DNA of 64,000 nucleotides, from positions 8,044 to 72,043 of the forward strand of contig JAPYQE010000004.1 of the NCBI GenBank assembly GCA_029941315.1. The letters run 5' to 3'. Source of the DNA: GCA-2724215 sp015660315. Its GTDB lineage: Bacteria; Latescibacterota; UBA2968; UBA8231. Below, piece after piece: positions 1 to 9,032 of this stretch. Both the position numbers and the translations under genes were made by a program. Numbering within the stretch: position 1 is the first letter of the stretch; each line of letters opens with the position of its first letter. The notes beneath the pieces were generated by a model. It was not told where the DNA came from. It saw only the letters and a program-made list of their open reading frames with translations, and did not search any database.

Positions 1-1
1 G

Positions 2-601
2 ACCAGCGAATGGGAAAATATTAAATGGGCGCCGCTGACCGCCGCGTCGAGCTTGGTGACGGATGCGGGTTATTTCTGCACGACCCTGCGCTCGCGTAAA
101 GAGGGCGTTAAAGGGTTGTTAGATCTCGATTGGGATATAACGGAGGTCGAGGCTGAATTGCGGGCGCAGATCGAGCGGGTGCTCGTGCATGTGCCACACG
201 CCTCGCATTTGAGCGGGCATATGGGCTTGATGCGGGTGGACGAGCGAATAGGGGTGGTATGCAGCAAGCTGGAGGAGGAATATGGGTTAGGTGTTGATAT
301 GGAGGGGTTTGAACGCTTTGCCGGTTTTGGGTCGCGCAGCCAATCGTTGGTACCGGAACAGAAGGTGGAGCTGCTGCGGGAAAATTTGCAACGCCTTGGA
401 TGGGGACGATGGCTCTTTATCGAACATCCGGCTTTCCAATGCGCGGAGGCTAGGGCGCTCGGTCATGCCGGATATGATAATGTGGCAGTGGATCGGGAGG
501 GGGTTGTCCGTGCTTGGACGGATAAACGGGTCCAGGAAATCATCCGCGAGCGAAATATTAAACTGGTCAGTTATGCCGACGTGAAGAAAGGGCTGGTCTA
601 G
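2..601 (+). CDS. ChbG/YdjC-family carbohydrate deacetylase, 5' end cut by window edge
   Basis: The reading frame is open from base 2, so the gene begins outside the window; about 199 residues are visible. The piece matches the C-terminal half of the ChbG/YdjC family, metal-dependent deacetylases of chitooligosaccharides and related amide-linked sugars. Visible family features are the SEWENIKWAPL segment, a GYF strand, the HVPHASHLSGHMG segment that carries conserved metal/active-site-region histidines, and a late strand WLFIEHPAF. The catalytic Asp-Asp motif expected near the N terminus lies upstream and cannot be checked. Its TAG stop is immediately followed by the ATG of the next gene, so it is the leading visible member of a four-gene operon. 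Family assignment is by recognition; the substrate is unknown. Confidence 0.72.
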   Translation, partial: TSEWENIKWAPLTAASSLVTDAGYFCTTLRSRKEGVKGLLDLDWDITEVEAELRAQIERVLVHVPHASHLSGHMGLMRVDERIGVVCSKLEEEYGLGVDMEGFERFAGFGSRSQSLVPEQKVELLRENLQRLGWGRWLFIEHPAFQCAEARALGHAGYDNVAVDREGVVRAWTDKRVQEIIRERNIKLVSYADVKKGLV

Positions 602-1450
602 ATGGATACGAGTTGTCTGCAATATGCTCTGACCGAAGAAGAACGTCAGCAATTCGAGATGGACGGGTTTCTGGTCGTTCGCGACGTGTTGCCTGCTGAG
701 AGGGTTGCGGAGTTGATACCGGTGGTCGATCGTCTCGATGCCGAGTATCGGCCCAAGATGGGGCTGGCAGATATCGAGATGCTCAATCTATTCGACTTTA
801 TCGGCAAGGACGCACTTTTTTTGCCCTTACTCGACTGGCCGAACACCTTCGCCAAGGTCTTTGGGATATTAGGTTGGCATATACAGCTCTACCATTCGCA
901 TATGATCGTCACGCCCCCTTTAAATGGTGCAGAGCCCAAACGCAAAAGGCTCGGTTGGCACCAGGACAGCGGTCGGCTCAATATGGATTTCGAAACCGAG
1001 CCGCGGCCGAGGGTATCGCTCAAGGTTGCATTTTTCCTAACGGATTGCACGGACACTGACCGCGGTAATTTTCACGCGGTGCCCGGCTCACATCTGCGCA
1101 ACGCGGTGGAGATGCCCGCTGATGGGGACGCCGACCCAGCGGGGGCGGTGCCGATACGGGTGGCGGCCGGCGACGCGGTGTTTTTTGACCGGCGGATTTG
1201 GCATGCAGCTGGCCACAACTATTCACCCAACGCACGCAAAGTGCTGTTTTATGGGTATAGCTATCGTTGGTTGCGGCCGCGCGACGATATGACCGTTGCA
1301 CATTTAATGGATCGTTGCGATCCGATCCAACAGCAGTTGTTGGGCGCGGGGCCGAGCGGCGGGCACGGGTATACTTCGCCGAAGGAGGAGGATGTGCCGC
1401 TGAGAGAATGGATACGCGAGCACTTGGGCGAAGAGGCGGTGATCCGATGA
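602..1450 (+). CDS. Phytanoyl-CoA dioxygenase (PhyH) family protein
   Basis: A 282-residue Fe(II)/2-oxoglutarate-dependent oxygenase of the PhyH family. The iron triad is readable: His120 and Asp122 in the GWHQDSG motif, and a distal His at about residue 201 (RIWHAAGHN), followed by an Arg in NARKVLF suited to binding the 2-oxoglutarate carboxylate. A PGSH motif near residue 164 is also typical. These enzymes hydroxylate or halogenate small molecules; the substrate cannot be told from sequence. The ATG directly abuts the stop codon of the deacetylase gene and the end overlaps the next gene by ATGA, so translation is probably coupled. Neighbours suggest a role in breaking down a modified sugar or amide compound, which is inference. 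Confidence 0.85.
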   Translation: MDTSCLQYALTEEERQQFEMDGFLVVRDVLPAERVAELIPVVDRLDAEYRPKMGLADIEMLNLFDFIGKDALFLPLLDWPNTFAKVFGILGWHIQLYHSHMIVTPPLNGAEPKRKRLGWHQDSGRLNMDFETEPRPRVSLKVAFFLTDCTDTDRGNFHAVPGSHLRNAVEMPADGDADPAGAVPIRVAAGDAVFFDRRIWHAAGHNYSPNARKVLFYGYSYRWLRPRDDMTVAHLMDRCDPIQQQLLGAGPSGGHGYTSPKEEDVPLREWIREHLGEEAVIR

Positions 1451-2487
1451 GTGGGCCAAAACGGATCGCGCATCCGGACCTGGTACAGTTTTTCAAAGAC
1501 GCGCTCGGCGCACTCGGCGTACCGCCGCATGTGGCCGAAGTTGAAGCGCAGATTGGCGCTGAGGTCGATCTGTGTGGGGTGCATACGCATGGCGCGAGAT
1601 TATTGCCGACGATGATCGAGCATATTCGCACGGGGCGTACCAATGGTGCGCCGGAGTTGAAGGTGGTCGTGGATTATCCGGCCTCGGCGTTATACGAGAC
1701 GGATCGCGGGATTGGCCGTTATGTCTCGGCGGTGTGCATGGACAAGGCGGTGGGCAAGGCGCGCGAATACGGGATCGGTTCGGTGGCGGTGCGCGGCGTG
1801 GCGCATTGGGGCCGGGCGTATAGCTATGCGCTAAGAGCGGCCGAACAGGGCATGGTCGGGCTGTGTTTCACCAATGCCATCGTCAACTTCGCCGCTTGGG
1901 GCACTAGTGCCCCTTCGTTGGGCAACAATCCGATCGCCATCGGCGTGCCGGGCACGGAGCCTGTGGTATTGGACTTGGCGATGACACAGTCGTCGGTGAG
2001 TCGGGTGCGCATGGCAGCGGCGGCTGGTGAGCGGGTGCCATTGGGGTGGGGATTAGACGCTGCGGGCGAACCGACCGAAGATCCGCAGGCGATTATCGAC
2101 TCGGGCCGTTTTCTGCCGATGGGCGGGCACAAGGGGTCGGGGCTGGCGTTTATGGTCGAATTGTTGACGGCGGGTCTGGCAAATGGCCTATTGTGTTTTG
2201 AGCAGGGGACCTTGAAAAATCCGACCGACACGGAGGGCGGTTCGACCAAGCTTTTTATCGCAATCAAACCTTTTGGCGATTGGTTGCCCGAGCGACTGGC
2301 CGAGTTGACTGCGCATCTGAAAGCTGCCCCCGCCGCCCCTGAACAAGGCGAGGCGCAGTGGCCGGGCGAGGGCAGTTTCCGTCGCCGCAGCAAATATTTG
2401 CAAGAAGGCATTTTATTGCCGGGGCAATTGGTAGATGAGCTGCAGCAATTGGCGGCGGAACTAACCATCGAATTGCGGTGGGCTTAA
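1447..2487 (+). CDS. Ldh family NAD(P)-dependent dehydrogenase (malate/L-lactate dehydrogenase type)
   Basis: A 346-residue protein of the Ldh/YlbC/ComC superfamily, NAD(P)-dependent 2-hydroxy-acid or delta-1-pyrroline/ureidoglycolate-type dehydrogenases unrelated to classical Rossmann-fold LDH. Diagnostic features are the early HTHGARLLP motif that supplies the catalytic His, the SVAVRGVAHWGRAYSYA segment, the TNA and NNPIAIGVPG stretch, and the GHKGSGLAFMVE segment near residue 225. The open frame extends upstream to 1267, but that extension lies inside the PhyH gene; ATG 1447 overlaps the PhyH stop as ATGA and gives the normal family length. The segment between the DLAMTQSS and GHKGSG motifs looks ordinary. 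It is the third gene of the operon. Confidence 0.86.
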   Translation: MSGPKRIAHPDLVQFFKDALGALGVPPHVAEVEAQIGAEVDLCGVHTHGARLLPTMIEHIRTGRTNGAPELKVVVDYPASALYETDRGIGRYVSAVCMDKAVGKAREYGIGSVAVRGVAHWGRAYSYALRAAEQGMVGLCFTNAIVNFAAWGTSAPSLGNNPIAIGVPGTEPVVLDLAMTQSSVSRVRMAAAAGERVPLGWGLDAAGEPTEDPQAIIDSGRFLPMGGHKGSGLAFMVELLTAGLANGLLCFEQGTLKNPTDTEGGSTKLFIAIKPFGDWLPERLAELTAHLKAAPAAPEQGEAQWPGEGSFRRRSKYLQEGILLPGQLVDELQQLAAELTIELRWA

Positions 2488-2488
2488 G

Positions 2489-3457
2489 GTGAAAGCACCG
2501 GCATATGCATGGCCCGACCGCGTAGAATACTGCGTTTGGCCAGATGCGGTGGAGGCGCTGGTCGCCGACCTAGAGGGAACACCGGGTTTGCGCGTCGATG
2601 AGTTCCCGCAATACAATGGACGTTCGGTATACGCGCTGACTTTTGGTCGGGGTGAAAAGCGACTCTTCATCTCCCGCCCGCACGCGCACGAACCCGCCGG
2701 TGCCGCCGCCTGTATGGAACTGGCTAAGGCATTGGCGGGTTGGCGCGATTATGGTGTGCGCAACGCGGCTTGGCGAGCATGGGTTTTAGCGCATTTCTCA
2801 ATCACCCTAGTACCGGACGCCAATCCCGGCGGCAGTGCGCGCGCGCCGGTTGAATTTTGGGATGGTACGGAGATTGCGAATGAGCAGTTTTTCCTGTGGA
2901 TGTTCGGGGAATCGGGGGAGCAGAAGGGTGCGCGTTTCCCGCGGGTGGACGCTTGGGATATGCGCGAGGTCGTGGCCCCCGCGCTAATCGGAATCGCCTA
3001 CGAGCAATTAGAAGAGTTTCTCTATGTCGAGCCAAACCGCGATTATCGCTCAACGTTTTTCCGCTCCTTCTTCACACTGGATGAGGCGGCCACCTACGAT
3101 GTCTGGCTAGATCTGCACCAGACCGAGTTTCTAAGCTCCGACCGTAACACCGCACTTTTCCTACCGACTTGTCAGGAAGAACTGTCGCTGGGGATGCAGA
3201 CTGAGCATCTTTCGTTGGCTGAGGAGATTATGGCCTGCTGGCGGCAGGCCGGCGCCCGGCCGCGCGAGCGGGCCGAGATTCCCTATCGCAACAATGACGT
3301 GCAGCGCAATTTGCTGAATGCTGTATGGCGACCGATTTGCGAGCGGATGGTCCACATCGTCACCGAGGTGCAAAACAACAATCCGGCGACTCCGGTGGAG
3401 GATCAGGTGCGGTTACAGATTATGGCGGTGCTCGCAACGCTGGAGTGGATGGCTTGA
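2489..3457 (+). CDS. M14-family zinc carboxypeptidase-like protein
   Basis: A 322-residue member of the M14 (carboxypeptidase A/succinylglutamate desuccinylase) superfamily. The zinc site is readable as HxxE at His65-Glu68 (RPHAHEPAG) and His210 in DLHQTEF. Further marks are NPGGS and NRDYRSTFFRSFF, where Asn/Arg normally hold the substrate carboxylate, and a late TEVQ with Glu293 in the expected place for the catalytic base. No signal peptide is seen, so it is probably cytoplasmic and may remove an acyl or amino-acyl group from a small molecule. It begins at GTG, one base after the Ldh stop, so it belongs to the same operon. It ends only three bases from the 3' end of the converging PhyH gene. 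Confidence 0.8.
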   Translation: MKAPAYAWPDRVEYCVWPDAVEALVADLEGTPGLRVDEFPQYNGRSVYALTFGRGEKRLFISRPHAHEPAGAAACMELAKALAGWRDYGVRNAAWRAWVLAHFSITLVPDANPGGSARAPVEFWDGTEIANEQFFLWMFGESGEQKGARFPRVDAWDMREVVAPALIGIAYEQLEEFLYVEPNRDYRSTFFRSFFTLDEAATYDVWLDLHQTEFLSSDRNTALFLPTCQEELSLGMQTEHLSLAEEIMACWRQAGARPRERAEIPYRNNDVQRNLLNAVWRPICERMVHIVTEVQNNNPATPVEDQVRLQIMAVLATLEWMA

Positions 3458-3460
3458 ATC

Positions 3461-4429
3461 CTATGCGCAGACAGCCGCGTCGGCGCTCCAGCGGTTGAAG
3501 ACGACCTGTTCTTCCAAGGCCAGCCGGTCGCGGGTGTCGCGCCAGAGTTGCTCCCATGCGACGGGGTCGCTTAATACGTTTTGGGGTTGTGCCTTGCTGC
3601 GGGCGATAAAGCCTGGGAAGATATCGCGGCCGGTGGTTTGGCCGATGGGGTTGTAGCGCAGGTCGAAGCTCCAGCGCACGTCGTCGCTATGGTTCGAAAG
3701 CGAACCGTGGATGGTATGGCGGGTTAGGAAGAGCACGTCGCCTGGTTGCATCGGCAACGGCATCGCCGAGTCCATATCCATCACCTGTTCGGGGACGCGC
3801 AGGCCGCGGTGGCCCGGGCAGTGGGTGTACGTTCCTTGGCGGTGGCTATTGGGCATGATCTGCAGACAGCCGTTTTCGATTGTTGCTTCGTTGAGCGGGA
3901 ACCACACTGTCAGCACATTAGACGCGTCGGCTTCGGGAAGGACCACGCCGCTGTCTTGGTGCCAACTGGTGGCAGTGACCAGGGCTTGGCTGTTGTGGTC
4001 TTTGGGCACCAGGTGTTCGGGCGGCTTGATGCGCACGTGCTGCACGGGGTTGGACCAGATCTCAGGGCCGACGATAGATTCAGCCGCGTCGAGCAGGGCC
4101 GGGTTGCTCAGGCAGCGGAAGACGGCCGGTCCGGCCCAGAAGGGCGTGTCGGCCTCGATGCCGTTTTGCGGCAGCGAGAAATCGAAATACTGCGCGTGCA
4201 CTTCGCCGCTGTCGACGACGATTTGCGTCAGGCGTTTGCCGAAGGGTAGGTCGTTGTAGGTGGATTCGATGTGCCCGGCTGCATGGAGCTCATGTGCGAG
4301 CTTGTCGAGAACGCCGTGGTATTCGTCGATGATGGGCTGGATGACCTCTTCGACGTCGAGCATGCCCCGGACCAATAAATACCCTTCTTCTTTGAAGTGG
4401 GCGAGTTGTTCGCGGCTTAAGAATGGCAT
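3461..4429 (-). CDS. Phytanoyl-CoA dioxygenase (PhyH) family protein, second copy
   Basis: A 322-residue Fe(II)/2-oxoglutarate oxygenase. The triad is His157 and Asp159 (WHQDSG) and His241 (RHTIHGS), with an Arg shortly after (DDVRWSFDLRY) as the 2-oxoglutarate anchor. PNSHRQG matches the usual PxSH turn. It is clearly not a recent duplicate of the PhyH gene at 602-1450: outside the motifs the two share little. The start is a good ATG with an AAGGAAA-type ribosome site. It converges on the M14 gene with almost no space. The 261-base region 4430-4690 upstream separates it from the divergent nucleoside hydrolase and is GC-skewed, then AT-rich near 4650-4690; no confident promoter was read there. 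Confidence 0.85.
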   Translation of the reverse strand: MPFLSREQLAHFKEEGYLLVRGMLDVEEVIQPIIDEYHGVLDKLAHELHAAGHIESTYNDLPFGKRLTQIVVDSGEVHAQYFDFSLPQNGIEADTPFWAGPAVFRCLSNPALLDAAESIVGPEIWSNPVQHVRIKPPEHLVPKDHNSQALVTATSWHQDSGVVLPEADASNVLTVWFPLNEATIENGCLQIMPNSHRQGTYTHCPGHRGLRVPEQVMDMDSAMPLPMQPGDVLFLTRHTIHGSLSNHSDDVRWSFDLRYNPIGQTTGRDIFPGFIARSKAQPQNVLSDPVAWEQLWRDTRDRLALEEQVVFNRWSADAAVCA

Positions 4430-4690
4430 ATTATTTTCCTTATTAAATAACTAAAGCTGAGTGCGGGCGGTCCGGTTTTGAGGTGCGAGATCCGGGCGTT
4501 TTTAGACCCCCAGACCATCGCCCCTCAGGTCGCCTTCGCGACCACTGCCCCACCTTGTTCGACCAGGCCCTTTTTCCACCACCCCGCTCCCCCCAACGCC
4601 CTGTGTCGCACTCCGAAACTGGACCTGGGTAACTTGAGTGGTTTCTGCTATTATAAATAAACAGATTGAAAATCCACTTTAATAAAAGGA

Positions 4691-5617
4691 ATGTCAATTA
4701 TGGATTTTCCTCAGTTGGATCCGGCGTTGATGCTGGAGCGGTTGGCGCCACCTACGGGCAAGGTGCGTATGGTGCTCGACACCGATACGTATAATGAGAT
4801 TGATGATCAGTTTGCTGTCGTGCAAGCGCTGATTTCGCCCGATAGGCTTGCGGTGGAGGCGATTTATGCTGCGCCTTTTGACAATAATCGATCCTCGGGG
4901 CCAGGCGACGGGATGGAGAAGAGCTACCAGGAGATCTTGCGGCTGTTGGATCGTTTGGATGTTTCGCCGGATGGTTTTGTCTTTCGCGGTTCGACGGATA
5001 TCCTGCGGGGGGAAGAGCCGCTAGAGAGTGAGGCGGTTGACGATATGATCGCCAAGTCGAAAGAGGGCGACAGCCCACTCTATGTGGTCGCGATCGGCGC
5101 GATTAGCAATGTGGCCTCGGCGCTGTTGAAAGATCCGTCGATCGTCGAGCGGATCGTCGTGGTTTGGCTCGGCGGTCATGCGCATTCTTGGCCGACGGCA
5201 CACGAGTTTAATTTGCAGGGTGATCTCAAGGCGGCGCAGGTGGTTTTCGACAGCGGTGTGCCCTTTGTGCAGATCCCCTGTTTCCCGGTGGCCTCACATC
5301 TGCTGACGACGCTGGCGGAGTTGGAGCGTTTTGTGCAGGGGAGGGGGGCCATTGGCGATTATTTGGTCGAGATTTTCACGGCCTATTCCAAGGACCACTT
5401 CGCTTATTCCAAGGTCATTTGGGACATCTCGGCAACCGCCTGGCTACTCGACGCGTCATGGGTGCCGAGCGATGTGGTGCATAGCCCGATATTGACGGAT
5501 CAGTACACCTGGAGTCACAAGCCTTCGCGGCATTTTATGCGGGTAGCGCGCACTGTGCGGCGCGATGTGATCTTTCGCGATTTGTTCGAGAAATTGGCGA
5601 AGCGGGCGGGATCATGA
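4691..5617 (+). CDS. Inosine-uridine preferring nucleoside hydrolase family protein
   Basis: A 308-residue ribonucleoside N-glycosidase fold protein. The calcium-binding signature DTDxxxxIDD is at residues 30-39, and the VAIGAISNVASALL segment near 135 matches the TGPLTNxA region of the family. A conserved HExNLQGD-like segment (AHEFNLQGDL) follows near residue 173. The family hydrolyses purine or pyrimidine nucleosides to base plus ribose, or related N-ribosides. No signal peptide is visible, so it is cytoplasmic. An ATG alternative exists at residue 4. The substrate-specific C-terminal region cannot be interpreted here. It stands alone, 46 bases before topB on the same strand. Confidence 0.84.
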   Translation: MSIMDFPQLDPALMLERLAPPTGKVRMVLDTDTYNEIDDQFAVVQALISPDRLAVEAIYAAPFDNNRSSGPGDGMEKSYQEILRLLDRLDVSPDGFVFRGSTDILRGEEPLESEAVDDMIAKSKEGDSPLYVVAIGAISNVASALLKDPSIVERIVVVWLGGHAHSWPTAHEFNLQGDLKAAQVVFDSGVPFVQIPCFPVASHLLTTLAELERFVQGRGAIGDYLVEIFTAYSKDHFAYSKVIWDISATAWLLDASWVPSDVVHSPILTDQYTWSHKPSRHFMRVARTVRRDVIFRDLFEKLAKRAGS

Positions 5618-5663
5618 AGAATGGGACGTTGCGCCGGTTGTAGTCGCTTATTAGCCTATAAAT

Positions 5664-8408
5664 ATGGCGACTCTTATTCTCAGTGAAAAACCCAGCGTCG
5701 CGCGCGATATCGCCCGCATCCTAGGTGCGCAAAAACGCGGCCAGGGCTATCTCGAAGGCAATGGCTATATCGTCACCTGGGCCTTGGGCCATCTGGTGCA
5801 ATTCGCCGAACCGGACGAGTACGGTCCGCCCTGGAAAGGGCGGTGGTCCTTCGGGCAATTGCCGATGATTCCCGAGAAGTGGAAGCTCAAGACCTCGGGC
5901 TCGACGGCCGATCAATTCCAGATCGTTAAAAGGTTGCTCAACGACGCCGAGACCAAGGAAGTGGTCTGCGCAACGGACGCCGGTCGCGAGGGCGAGAATA
6001 TTTTCCGGCTGATCTACCAGCACGCCCGCTGCAAAAAGCCCTTCAAGCGATTGTGGATTTCTAGTTTGACCGACGAGGCGATCCAGGGCGGTTTTGCCGC
6101 CTTGCAAGAGGGGGCTGCTTTTGACGCACTGGCCGACGCCGCCCGGGCCAGGGGCCAGGCCGATTGGCTGATGGGCATGAACCTGACCCGCGCTTACACC
6201 GTGCACAACAATGTGCTGTGCACGATAGGCCGGGTGCAGACGCCGACCTTGGCGATGATCGTCAAACGCGACGCGGTGATCGCCGATTTCAAGAAGGTCT
6301 ATTTTTACGAGTTGGTCGCCGGGTTTGAGGAGGGCTTCGCGGCCAAATATACCAAGGACGGCCAGACCCGGATCGAGAAGAAGGAAGAGGCGGAACGGTT
6401 GCACCGCCAGCTCAGCCCGAATAAGATGGGCAAGGTGCTCAAGGTCGAGAAGAAGATCAAAAAGCACCGGCCTCCCGCGCTCTACGACCTCAACAACCTG
6501 CAGCGCGACGCCAACCGTCGTTTCGGTTTTACCGCGGCGCAGGTTCTCGAATACGCGCAGGCTCTCTACGAGACGCACAAGCTCATTACCTATCCGCGCA
6601 CCGAGAGCCGTCATATCTCCGAGGATATGGTGCCCGAGTTGCCGGGTATCCTGCAAAAGCTCGAACATCCGCAGGCCCCAGCCGCGCTGGCGCGCTTGCG
6701 AGGAGGCCACAAGCTCGGTAAGGCTTATGTCGACCGCACAAAACTCACCGATCACCATGCGATAATCCCCACAGGACAACGAGCTGCGCCCAATTTGTCA
6801 CCGGCCTTGAAAAAAGTCTACGATTTGGTGGTGGCGCGCTTCGTCGGTGTGTTTCTGCCCGACCAGGTCGTCGAGGAGACGACGGTGACCGTCGATATCG
6901 GCGGCGCGATTTTCGTCGCCAAAGGGTCGGTGGTGTTGGAGGAAGGGTGGAAGGTTGTCGAATCACGGCGCGGGGGCGAGGAGAAAAGCAAGGGGAGTGA
7001 TAAGGAGGGGGAGGACGAGGATCAGCGCCAGGCGATTCCGTCTTTAGAGCAGGGCCAGGAAGTCCATATCAAAAACATGGACGTGGTCGAAAAAGAAACG
7101 AAGCCGCCCCGGCCCTATACCGACGCCACGCTTTTGGCGGCAATGAAAAATGCCGGTCGTGAAATCGAGGACGACGAGTTGGCCGAGGCGATGAAGGAAT
7201 CGGGCTTGGGTACTCCGGCGACTAGAGCCGAAACGATAGAAAAATTGATCCGCACCGGCTATGTACTGCGCGAGAAGAAGTCGCTCAACGCGACCGAAAA
7301 GGCCAAAGCGCTCATCGGTTTGGTGGCCGAGCCGATGCGCAGCCCAGAATTGACGGCCGAGTGGGAACAGCAGCTCAAAGAGGTCGAGGATGGCCAGCGC
7401 CCGGTTGCCGAATTCTACGAAGGTATCGCCGATTTTGTGCGCGACCTGGTGCCCAAGATCCAACAGGGTCCAGCGTTGTCGCCCGAGCAGGCGGCGCAGG
7501 CACGGGCGGAACAGGGTGGCGGCAGGGGCAAAAGCGGTAAGAAAGGTCCGGGTAAAGAGATTGGTTCATGTCCTAAATGCAAGGAGGGTAAGGTCGCAGA
7601 AAACGCCAAGGCCTATGGTTGCAGCCGCTATCGCGAAGGTTGCGATTTTACGATCTGGAAGACGGTGGCCAAAAAGAAGCTGTCGGAGAAGCAGGCGCAG
7701 TTGCTAATGGCCAATGGCCGCACGGAGCAGATGAAGGGTTTTACTTCCAAAGCAGGTAAGAAGTTCGAGGCGCGGCTCAAGTTTGACGACAATTTCAAAG
7801 TGGTTTTTGAATTTGACGACGGCCCGAGGAACGGGGCTGCGGGGGGGCAAGCTAAGGGGCGGTCCGGTGCCGCGCCGGGCATGCCGCGGCGTGAAGGACG
7901 AGCATCGGTGAGAGATCAAGGGCCGCCGCCGTATCCAGAGGACCAAGAGCCACCACCATTAGGGGCGCCGTATCCCGAAGAGCAGGGACCGCCACCTGCA
8001 CATGGCGATAATTCCGCGGCACCTGCGTCGAATGCATTTGCCCGCGACGCTTCGCCGTCTTCTGCGCACTCGCCTTCGCCGCCTGTGGAGGCACTCTCTC
8101 AACAGCAGCCGTCGCCCCGCAAAGCGGCGATAAGAACGTCCGGAGACCTCTCATGTCCCAAGTGCAATCAGGGCCAGATCATCGAGGGCAAGCGCGGATT
8201 CGGCTGCAACCGCTATCGCGAGGGTTGCGACTTTGTCGTGTGGAAGGAAATCGCGAGCAAGAAGCTGACTGAAAAACAAATTCAGACCTTGATCGCCAAG
8301 GGTAAGACGGGATTGATCAAAGGCTTTAAAAGCCGCAAAGGCAGTAAGTTTGATGCGCGTCTGAAGTTGGATGAGGGGTGGAAAGCGGTGTTCGACTTTG
8401 CCGATTAG
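5664..8408 (+). CDS. topB: DNA topoisomerase III with duplicated C-terminal zinc-ribbon domain
   Basis: A 914-residue type IA topoisomerase that relaxes and decatenates single-stranded regions of DNA. The Toprim domain opens with LILSEKPSVARDIA and contains CATDAGREGE from about residue 102. The nucleophile is Tyr310 in ITYPRTESRHIS. A TPATRAETIE motif near 515 is typical. After the catalytic core come two near-repeats of a tail domain, starting at about residues 636 and 831, each CPKC...GC..YREGC(D)F..WK followed by LSEKQ/LTEKQ and KGF.S..G..F.A.L. They are joined by a roughly 95-residue Pro/Ala/Gly-rich linker. E. coli TopB is about 650 residues; the extra length is entirely in this tail. 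The reading frame is intact over 2.7 kb. Confidence 0.93.
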   Translation: MATLILSEKPSVARDIARILGAQKRGQGYLEGNGYIVTWALGHLVQFAEPDEYGPPWKGRWSFGQLPMIPEKWKLKTSGSTADQFQIVKRLLNDAETKEVVCATDAGREGENIFRLIYQHARCKKPFKRLWISSLTDEAIQGGFAALQEGAAFDALADAARARGQADWLMGMNLTRAYTVHNNVLCTIGRVQTPTLAMIVKRDAVIADFKKVYFYELVAGFEEGFAAKYTKDGQTRIEKKEEAERLHRQLSPNKMGKVLKVEKKIKKHRPPALYDLNNLQRDANRRFGFTAAQVLEYAQALYETHKLITYPRTESRHISEDMVPELPGILQKLEHPQAPAALARLRGGHKLGKAYVDRTKLTDHHAIIPTGQRAAPNLSPALKKVYDLVVARFVGVFLPDQVVEETTVTVDIGGAIFVAKGSVVLEEGWKVVESRRGGEEKSKGSDKEGEDEDQRQAIPSLEQGQEVHIKNMDVVEKETKPPRPYTDATLLAAMKNAGREIEDDELAEAMKESGLGTPATRAETIEKLIRTGYVLREKKSLNATEKAKALIGLVAEPMRSPELTAEWEQQLKEVEDGQRPVAEFYEGIADFVRDLVPKIQQGPALSPEQAAQARAEQGGGRGKSGKKGPGKEIGSCPKCKEGKVAENAKAYGCSRYREGCDFTIWKTVAKKKLSEKQAQLLMANGRTEQMKGFTSKAGKKFEARLKFDDNFKVVFEFDDGPRNGAAGGQAKGRSGAAPGMPRREGRASVRDQGPPPYPEDQEPPPLGAPYPEEQGPPPAHGDNSAAPASNAFARDASPSSAHSPSPPVEALSQQQPSPRKAAIRTSGDLSCPKCNQGQIIEGKRGFGCNRYREGCDFVVWKEIASKKLTEKQIQTLIAKGKTGLIKGFKSRKGSKFDARLKLDEGWKAVFDFAD

Positions 8409-8476
8409 GCGGGCGCTATGAGCTTTCTTATTTTGCGATTAATAGACCGAGTTGGCGATTTCCGCGCACCAGTTCA

Positions 8477-8996
8477 ATGAGCATTCGGGCCTTCGTATTC
8501 GATCTCTATGGCACGTTGATCGAAGATCTGGGGCGCGACGGCTATGATGCGCTGTTGCGGCAGATGGCGGCGGTGCTTTTGCTGTCTGCAGATGGTTTCT
8601 CTGCTGGGTGGCGCAGGTGGGAAACCGACGGACGACGGGTGGTTTTGCCACGCTGGAAGAATGTCTGACGCATATCTGCAATGTGTTGGGCACGCAAGTC
8701 GACGCGGAGCGTATCGAAGCGGCGGTGGAGTTGCGCGTCAGTTGTATTTGTGCGAATCTACGCCCCCGCGATGATGCGGTCGAGACACTGACACGGCTGA
8801 AAGTTTGGGTCTGAAAACCGCGCTGATCAGCGATTGCGGCCTCGAAGTGCCGATGTTATGGAGCGAAATGCCCTTCGCCCCGCTCGTCGATATGGTGCTA
8901 TTCTCCTCGCGGGAAGGGCATTGCAAACCGAAAGCGGCGAGTTGGCAGGGGCCGCGGGTCGCGGCGCTCAGCGATTTGATGGATTTAGTGGACTAG
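8477..8996 (+). pseudogene. HAD-superfamily hydrolase, broken by frameshifts and an internal deletion
   Basis: The start is good: MSIRAFVFDLYGTL carries the HAD motif I nucleophile Asp9. The frame is lost near 8615; the next piece (GFATLEECLTHICNVLG through RPRDDAVETLTRL, about 8640-8805) is in a second frame, and the third (LKTALISDCGLEVPMLW, motif II, through SREGHCKPKAA, motif III Lys) lies in a third frame to 8996. After KPKAA the protein should hold 40-50 residues with motif IV (GDG...D); instead the sequence jumps to a family-like end (RVAALSDLMDLV). So motif IV is gone, and this is a dead gene rather than a sequencing slip. It lies between intact topB and an intact sulfatase. Confidence 0.75.
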
Positions 8997-9032
8997 AACT
9001 TTTCGGGCACATCCTCAAAAAAAGAAAAGACC

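Noticed and set aside
1267..1446. Upstream extension of the Ldh gene
   Set aside because: It lies in the PhyH gene in another frame; ATG 1447 gives the normal length and an ATGA overlap.
5721..6779. Long minus-strand open frame (352 aa) inside topB
   Set aside because: Composition is a reverse shadow of a GC-rich gene; no family resemblance, and topB is certain on the other strand.
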